DNA of 8,927 bases from Clostridiales bacterium (lineage in GTDB: Bacteria; Bacillota; Clostridia; Christensenellales; CAG-138). The stretch covers positions 1 to 8,927 of the forward strand of contig SFIR01000037.1 of NCBI GenBank assembly GCA_004556165.1, written 5' to 3'. Positions within the stretch are counted from its first letter, which is position 1. Each line of letters begins with the position of its first letter. The notes below the pieces were generated by a model, which was given only the letters and a program-made list of their open reading frames with translations, was not told the origin of the DNA and searched no databases. The translations under genes were made by a program, and so were the position numbers. Positions 6,094-8,927 of the stretch are shown piece by piece.

Positions 6094-7482
6094 ATGCCGC
6101 ACGCAAAGCTTGACAGAAGCGAGATCTTTGCGAAAATGCCCGTAAGGTCTGCGGTTTTGAGGCAGATACTGCCTGCAATCGCAAGCCAGATGACTGCGCT
6201 TATCTATAACCTTGCCGATACCTATTTTGTCGGAAGGCTCGATGACCCAAACCAGACCGCCGCGGTAACTGTTGCCACGGCGGCATTTCTGATGCTTACT
6301 GCGATAAGCAATCTCTTCGGCGTGGGCGGTGCAAGCGTCATTTCAAGGCTGCTCGGCAAAGAGAGGGCTCAGGAAGCCAAGAAAGCGTCTGCGTTTTCAT
6401 TTTGGTATGCACTTATAAGCGCGGCTGTATTTTCCGTTATAGTAACGGTGATGCGCGATCCGATACTGAGGCTCTGCGGCGCAAAGGATGAGTATATCGA
6501 ATTTGCGAGGGGCTATGCGTTTTACACGCTGATTATCGGTGCGATACCGACGGTACTGACTAATGTGCTTGCAAATCTTGTGCGCTCGGAGGGCAGTGCT
6601 GCGGCTGCAAGCATAGGCGTAACGATAGGCTGCATTATCAATATAGTATTGGACCCGATCTTCATTCTGCCTTGGGGCTTCAATATGGGTGCGGCCGGCG
6701 CAGGAGCAGCAACGGCAATATCGAATTTCTGCGGCCTTGCATATTTCATAGTGTACATGGTGAAAAACCGCAGGACGAGCGTGATAAATCTCAGCATAAA
6801 GGGCCTTGCTGCGACCGAGCACGCAAAGGATGTACTCGGCATAGGCTTCCCGTCGGCGATACAGTATGCATTGACGGTAGTTGCCGTTTCCGCGCAGATG
6901 AATTTCGTTTCGCAGTACGGCGGCGAGGCGGTCGCTGCGGTCGGAATAACCAAAAAGCTCGATCAGCTTCCGCTGTTCTTCTCCATCGGAATCGCCAACG
7001 GTCTGCTTCCGCTGATCGGCTATAACTATGCTGCCGGCAATCTCGAACGCACGGAACGGGCATTCAGGTTCGGCAGCATGATTTCGCTCGGCTTTGCGGT
7101 GCTGTGCGTCATGGTTTACGAGATATTTGCGCCGGATTTAGCAAGGCTTTTTATCGAAAATGCAAAGACAGTCGATTATGCGGCATCGTTTTTAAGGCGA
7201 ATGGTGTTGGCTATGCCCTGCATGTCGGTCTGCTATCCTCTGATCGTTAAATTCCAGGCCATGGGTAAAGCTAAGGCTTCGCTCATCGTATCCGTGCTGA
7301 GAAAGGGCGTTATAGATATTCCTTTATATTTCCTGATGGACTCGCTCGTACCACTCTACGGCTGCATGTGGGTACAGCCGATAGTCGATACCGTATCGCT
7401 CATCGCGGCAGTTTTTATAAATCATGCGATAATCCGAGAACTAAAAAAGACGGAGAGCATTTCTTCACCCTCCGCCGAATAA
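6094..7482 (+). CDS. MATE-family multidrug/organic cation efflux transporter
   Basis: This 462-residue membrane protein has the hydrophobic pattern of about 12 helices expected of MATE transporters, which export cationic drugs or other small molecules by Na+ or H+ antiport. Family marks include LADTYFVGRLDDPNQ (40-54), GGASVISRLLGK (78-89), the helix-turn segment ending NIVLDPIFI (183-191), GYNYAAGN (309-316) and FQAMGKAKASL (387-397). These resemble the MepA-like branch. The length is normal, and I see no frameshift. AGGAG (6084-6088) lies 5 bp before the ATG and the gene follows the mutase by 22 bp, so co-transcription is likely. A link to polysaccharide export is possible only by position; flippases of the Wzx type are distant relatives, but this sequence reads as a MATE transporter. 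Substrate unknown. Confidence 0.92.
   Translation: MPHAKLDRSEIFAKMPVRSAVLRQILPAIASQMTALIYNLADTYFVGRLDDPNQTAAVTVATAAFLMLTAISNLFGVGGASVISRLLGKERAQEAKKASAFSFWYALISAAVFSVIVTVMRDPILRLCGAKDEYIEFARGYAFYTLIIGAIPTVLTNVLANLVRSEGSAAAASIGVTIGCIINIVLDPIFILPWGFNMGAAGAGAATAISNFCGLAYFIVYMVKNRRTSVINLSIKGLAATEHAKDVLGIGFPSAIQYALTVVAVSAQMNFVSQYGGEAVAAVGITKKLDQLPLFFSIGIANGLLPLIGYNYAAGNLERTERAFRFGSMISLGFAVLCVMVYEIFAPDLARLFIENAKTVDYAASFLRRMVLAMPCMSVCYPLIVKFQAMGKAKASLIVSVLRKGVIDIPLYFLMDSLVPLYGCMWVQPIVDTVSLIAAVFINHAIIRELKKTESISSPSAE
7443..7474 (-). terminator. Intrinsic terminator of the macro-domain gene, inside the MATE 3' end
   Basis: Read on the minus strand, CGGAGGG (7474-7468) pairs with CTCTCCG (7457-7451) over 7 bp with one G-U wobble and a 10-nt loop. 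It is followed by TCTTTTTT (7450-7443). It starts 20 bp beyond the stop of the minus-strand macro-domain gene. The structure lies within the last codons of the MATE gene. Confidence 0.75.
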
Positions 7483-7493
7483 TCATGAAGCTG

Positions 7494-8534
7494 TCATACT
7501 CCCAGCAGGCTCTGATCGAATGCGAACAGAGCCTCATTTATTTCGTAGATATTATAGTTGCCGATCGAGATGAAGTATTCGATGATGATATCGAATTTGT
7601 TGGAGTGACTGAGCGCAAAGCCTGCTTTTTTGAGCATATCTTCGGTTTCGGGAAGGGAGAGCTCAAGCGCGATAGCAAATGCTATCGCCGTGGGCTTGCT
7701 CGGCTTGTACAGCCTGTCACTGCGTATCTTTGAGAACAGCTTGCGGTCGATATTCGCTTTCTTGTAGCACTCCGCGTCGGTCATACCCTTTTCGTCTATC
7801 TTCCTAAGCAGCATCTCCGAAAAGCTCTCGTCGATCTGCTTCAGCGCATCGGCAAGCGAGGCCTGATTCGATATGATCGGCGCAGGCATGCTGCATTCGT
7901 CCGCATGCAGCTTCTGCTTTGCTTTTGAAGCTTTTTGAAAGCGAAGAGGAGTTGGTGCCGCTTCCGCCGCCCTTGTTATGCTGAATGAACGCGGCACGGC
8001 ATTTTCATCCGCATAGCGGTCATCAATGTATGCGGCTATATCGCTGTAAAGCTTCGAACCTATCTCATAGGAGCTTTTGTCGAAGATAACTATATGGACG
8101 GACATATCATGATCCGCCAAAAATTCGCCGATGGTGCTTACAGCCACATTGAGTGCGCTTGCCTTGGGATAACCATACACTCCGGAGGATATCAGGGGAA
8201 ATGCAATGCTCTCGCAGGAATGCTCAAATGCAAGCTGCAATGAATTCCGGTAGCAGGAGGCGAGCAGTTCCTTTTCACCGTGCTCACCGCCCTGCCAGAC
8301 CGGGCCTACGGTGTGGATGATGTATTTGCAGTGAAGCTTATACCCACCCGTGATAACAGCCTGACCCGTCCTGCAGCCGCCGAGAGTACGGCATTCGCGG
8401 AGCAGCCCGGGGCCTGCTGCACGGTGGATTGCGCCGTCAACTCCGCCTCCGCCGAGAAGGGACGGATTTGCTGCGTTGACAATGGCATCGACTTTCATTT
8501 TTGTTATATCATTTCGGATTATGCTCAGCGGCAT
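7494..8534 (-). CDS. Macro-domain ADP-ribose hydrolase with C-terminal HTH-like module
   Basis: This 346-residue cytoplasmic protein begins with a MacroD-type macro domain (about 1-172) that binds ADP-ribose and probably removes it from proteins or deacetylates O-acetyl-ADP-ribose. Visible marks are NDIT (8-11, adenine-binding Asp9), NAAN (20-23), the glycine-rich GGGGVDGAIH (28-37) and the phosphate loop SSGVYGYP (116-123). After a charged, low-complexity linker (about 173-222) comes a conserved helical region (225-346) containing MTDAECYKKANIDRKLFSKI and a C-terminal NYNIYEINEALFAFDQ. It reads like a Cro/C1-type helix-turn-helix core plus extra helices. I recall this two-part form from other Clostridia, but its function is not known to me. 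The ATG at 8534 is preferred because GAGGAAG (8549-8543) lies 8 bp upstream; an in-frame GTG at 8579 overlaps a palindrome and lacks a clear RBS. Convergent with the MATE gene (11-bp gap). Confidence 0.9.
   Translation of the reverse strand: MPLSIIRNDITKMKVDAIVNAANPSLLGGGGVDGAIHRAAGPGLLRECRTLGGCRTGQAVITGGYKLHCKYIIHTVGPVWQGGEHGEKELLASCYRNSLQLAFEHSCESIAFPLISSGVYGYPKASALNVAVSTIGEFLADHDMSVHIVIFDKSSYEIGSKLYSDIAAYIDDRYADENAVPRSFSITRAAEAAPTPLRFQKASKAKQKLHADECSMPAPIISNQASLADALKQIDESFSEMLLRKIDEKGMTDAECYKKANIDRKLFSKIRSDRLYKPSKPTAIAFAIALELSLPETEDMLKKAGFALSHSNKFDIIIEYFISIGNYNIYEINEALFAFDQSLLGV
7507..7534 (+). terminator. Probable terminator of the MATE gene, inside the macro-gene 3' end
   Basis: AGGCTCTG (7507-7514) and CAGAGCCT (7527-7534) form a perfect 8-bp stem. 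An A-A mismatch and an inner TCG/CGA stem extend it to a four-base AATG loop. The plus strand continues CATTTATTTCG, moderately T-rich. It lies 24 bp after the MATE stop and overlaps the last codons of the opposing gene, where it encodes EALFAFDQSL on the other strand. Confidence 0.6.
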
Positions 8535-8569
8535 GGTTGTTGCTTCCTCATATAAATCTGATTTAGGAG

Positions 8570-8582
8570 ACCGTGTCACGGT
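8570..8582. promoter_or_regulatory. 13-bp palindrome, candidate operator of the macro gene
   Basis: ACCGTGTCACGGT is a perfect 6+1+6 inverted repeat. It begins 10 bp downstream of the minus-strand -10 box, so it should overlap the transcription start or the first transcribed bases of the macro-domain gene. The geometry suits a dimeric repressor; the HTH-like region of the gene's own product is one candidate. The half-sites are short, so a chance palindrome is possible. Confidence 0.45.
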
Positions 8583-8592
8583 GATTTATCCA

Positions 8593-8621
8593 ATTATAAC
8601 ACGCCCGGAATATAAAATCCA
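8593..8621 (-). promoter_or_regulatory. Promoter of the macro-domain gene
   Basis: On the minus strand a perfect TATAAT (8598-8593) is preceded by TG one base upstream, making an extended -10. At 17 bp upstream the -35 position reads TGGATT (8621-8616), a weak match. The predicted start is about 8586, giving a leader of about 50 nt that includes the palindrome at 8570-8582 and the RBS at 8549-8543. Confidence 0.6.
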
Positions 8622-8673
8622 GATACCAAGGAATACCAAATAGCGAATCGGCGCGAGAATGCTCGAAATATGC

Positions 8674-8702
8674 TTGCAGAGTAAAAATCGGTATGATATA
8701 AT
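8674..8702 (+). promoter_or_regulatory. Promoter of the SPFH-domain gene
   Basis: A -35 box TTGCAG (8674-8679), a 17-bp spacer and a perfect -10 box TATAAT (8697-8702) with the extended TG (8694-8695) point toward the gene at 8796. The leader would be about 87 nt. A second, weaker candidate lies downstream (TCGACG 8707-8712, 17 bp, TATATA 8730-8735). The two divergent promoters share the 261-bp gap between coding regions, so one regulator could affect both. Confidence 0.6.
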
Positions 8703-8795
8703 AACCTCGACGTATTTCAATGAATACATTATATAAACACATATTGTCTTAAACAAACCATAACTAATGGACAAACAGCTGAAAGGAGCAACACA

Positions 8796-8927
8796 ATGGG
8801 ACTTATTAAAGCAGGAATCGGAGCACTCGGAGGCACGCTGGCAGACCAGTGGAAAGAGTTTTTCTACTGTGATGCACTTCCAAACGATGTATTGATGAGA
8901 AAGGGCCAGAAGCGCGTCAGCGGCCGT
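8796..8927 (+). CDS. SPFH-domain protein, YdjI/virion-core-protein-like (5' part)
   Basis: Only the first 44 codons are present; the reading frame is open to the window end. The N-terminus (MGLIKAGIGALGG at 1-13, then DQWKEFFYCDALPNDVLM at 17-34 and KGQKRVSG at 36-43) matches my memory of the SPFH-domain group annotated as virion core protein-like, which includes Bacillus YdjI. In that group, YdjI is linked to cell-envelope stress through recruitment of phage-shock-type proteins to membranes. AAAGGAG (8782-8788) sits 7 bp before the ATG. The rest of the domain and any C-terminal zinc ribbon lie outside the window. It is divergent from the macro-domain gene. The family call rests on a short segment. 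Confidence 0.75.
   Translation, partial: MGLIKAGIGALGGTLADQWKEFFYCDALPNDVLMRKGQKRVSGR

Noticed and set aside
6397..7063. Several open frames on both strands within the MATE gene
   Set aside because: They are alternative-frame shadows of a clear membrane protein gene, with low-complexity His/Arg/Tyr or Ala-rich translations and no RBS.
8535..8579. GTG start extending the macro-domain protein by 15 residues
   Set aside because: The added segment has no macro-domain resemblance, overlaps the palindrome and the probable RBS, and lacks its own RBS.
8586..8774. Minus-strand small ORF in the divergent intergenic region
   Set aside because: It covers both predicted promoters, has no RBS I can see and no recognisable protein features.

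Overview
The window looks like chromosome of a moderate-GC Gram-positive anaerobe of the class Clostridia, most likely a Ruminococcus-like Oscillospiraceae member. This is inferred from Firmicutes-style short CapA-type polysaccharide co-polymerase domains, strong AGGAGG-type ribosome binding sites, TATAAT promoters, and family resemblance of the macro-domain and SPFH proteins. No rRNA, tRNA, CRISPR array, insertion sequence or phage gene is visible.

Region 1 (1-257) holds a long hairpin, probably the terminator of a gene outside the window, then a good sigma-A-type extended -10 promoter. Region 2 (258-7482) is a co-directional run of five genes: a membrane-anchored Ig-like (DUF5011-type) protein; two tandem proteins that each fuse a Wzz/CapA-like membrane domain to a BY-kinase domain with a tyrosine-rich tail; a phosphosugar mutase (PgcA type); and a MATE-family transporter. 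The first four fit control of exopolysaccharide or capsule synthesis: the Ig-like protein and the Wzz-kinases sit at the membrane, and the mutase makes the hexose-1-phosphate that feeds nucleotide-sugar supply. No glycosyltransferase, flippase, polymerase or cognate tyrosine phosphatase is in the window. The most notable point is the kinase pair: the second copy has intact Walker A, A' and B motifs, while the first has substitutions in all three and may be a pseudokinase partner.

Region 3 (7483-8534, minus strand) is a macro-domain ADP-ribose hydrolase with a C-terminal helical, HTH-like module, convergent with the MATE gene. The two genes are 11 bp apart, and each appears to have its terminator hairpin inside the other's coding sequence. 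Region 4 (8535-8927) is a divergent promoter region, with a perfect 13-bp palindrome near the predicted start of the macro-gene transcript, followed by the first 44 codons of an SPFH/YdjI-type protein cut off by the window end.
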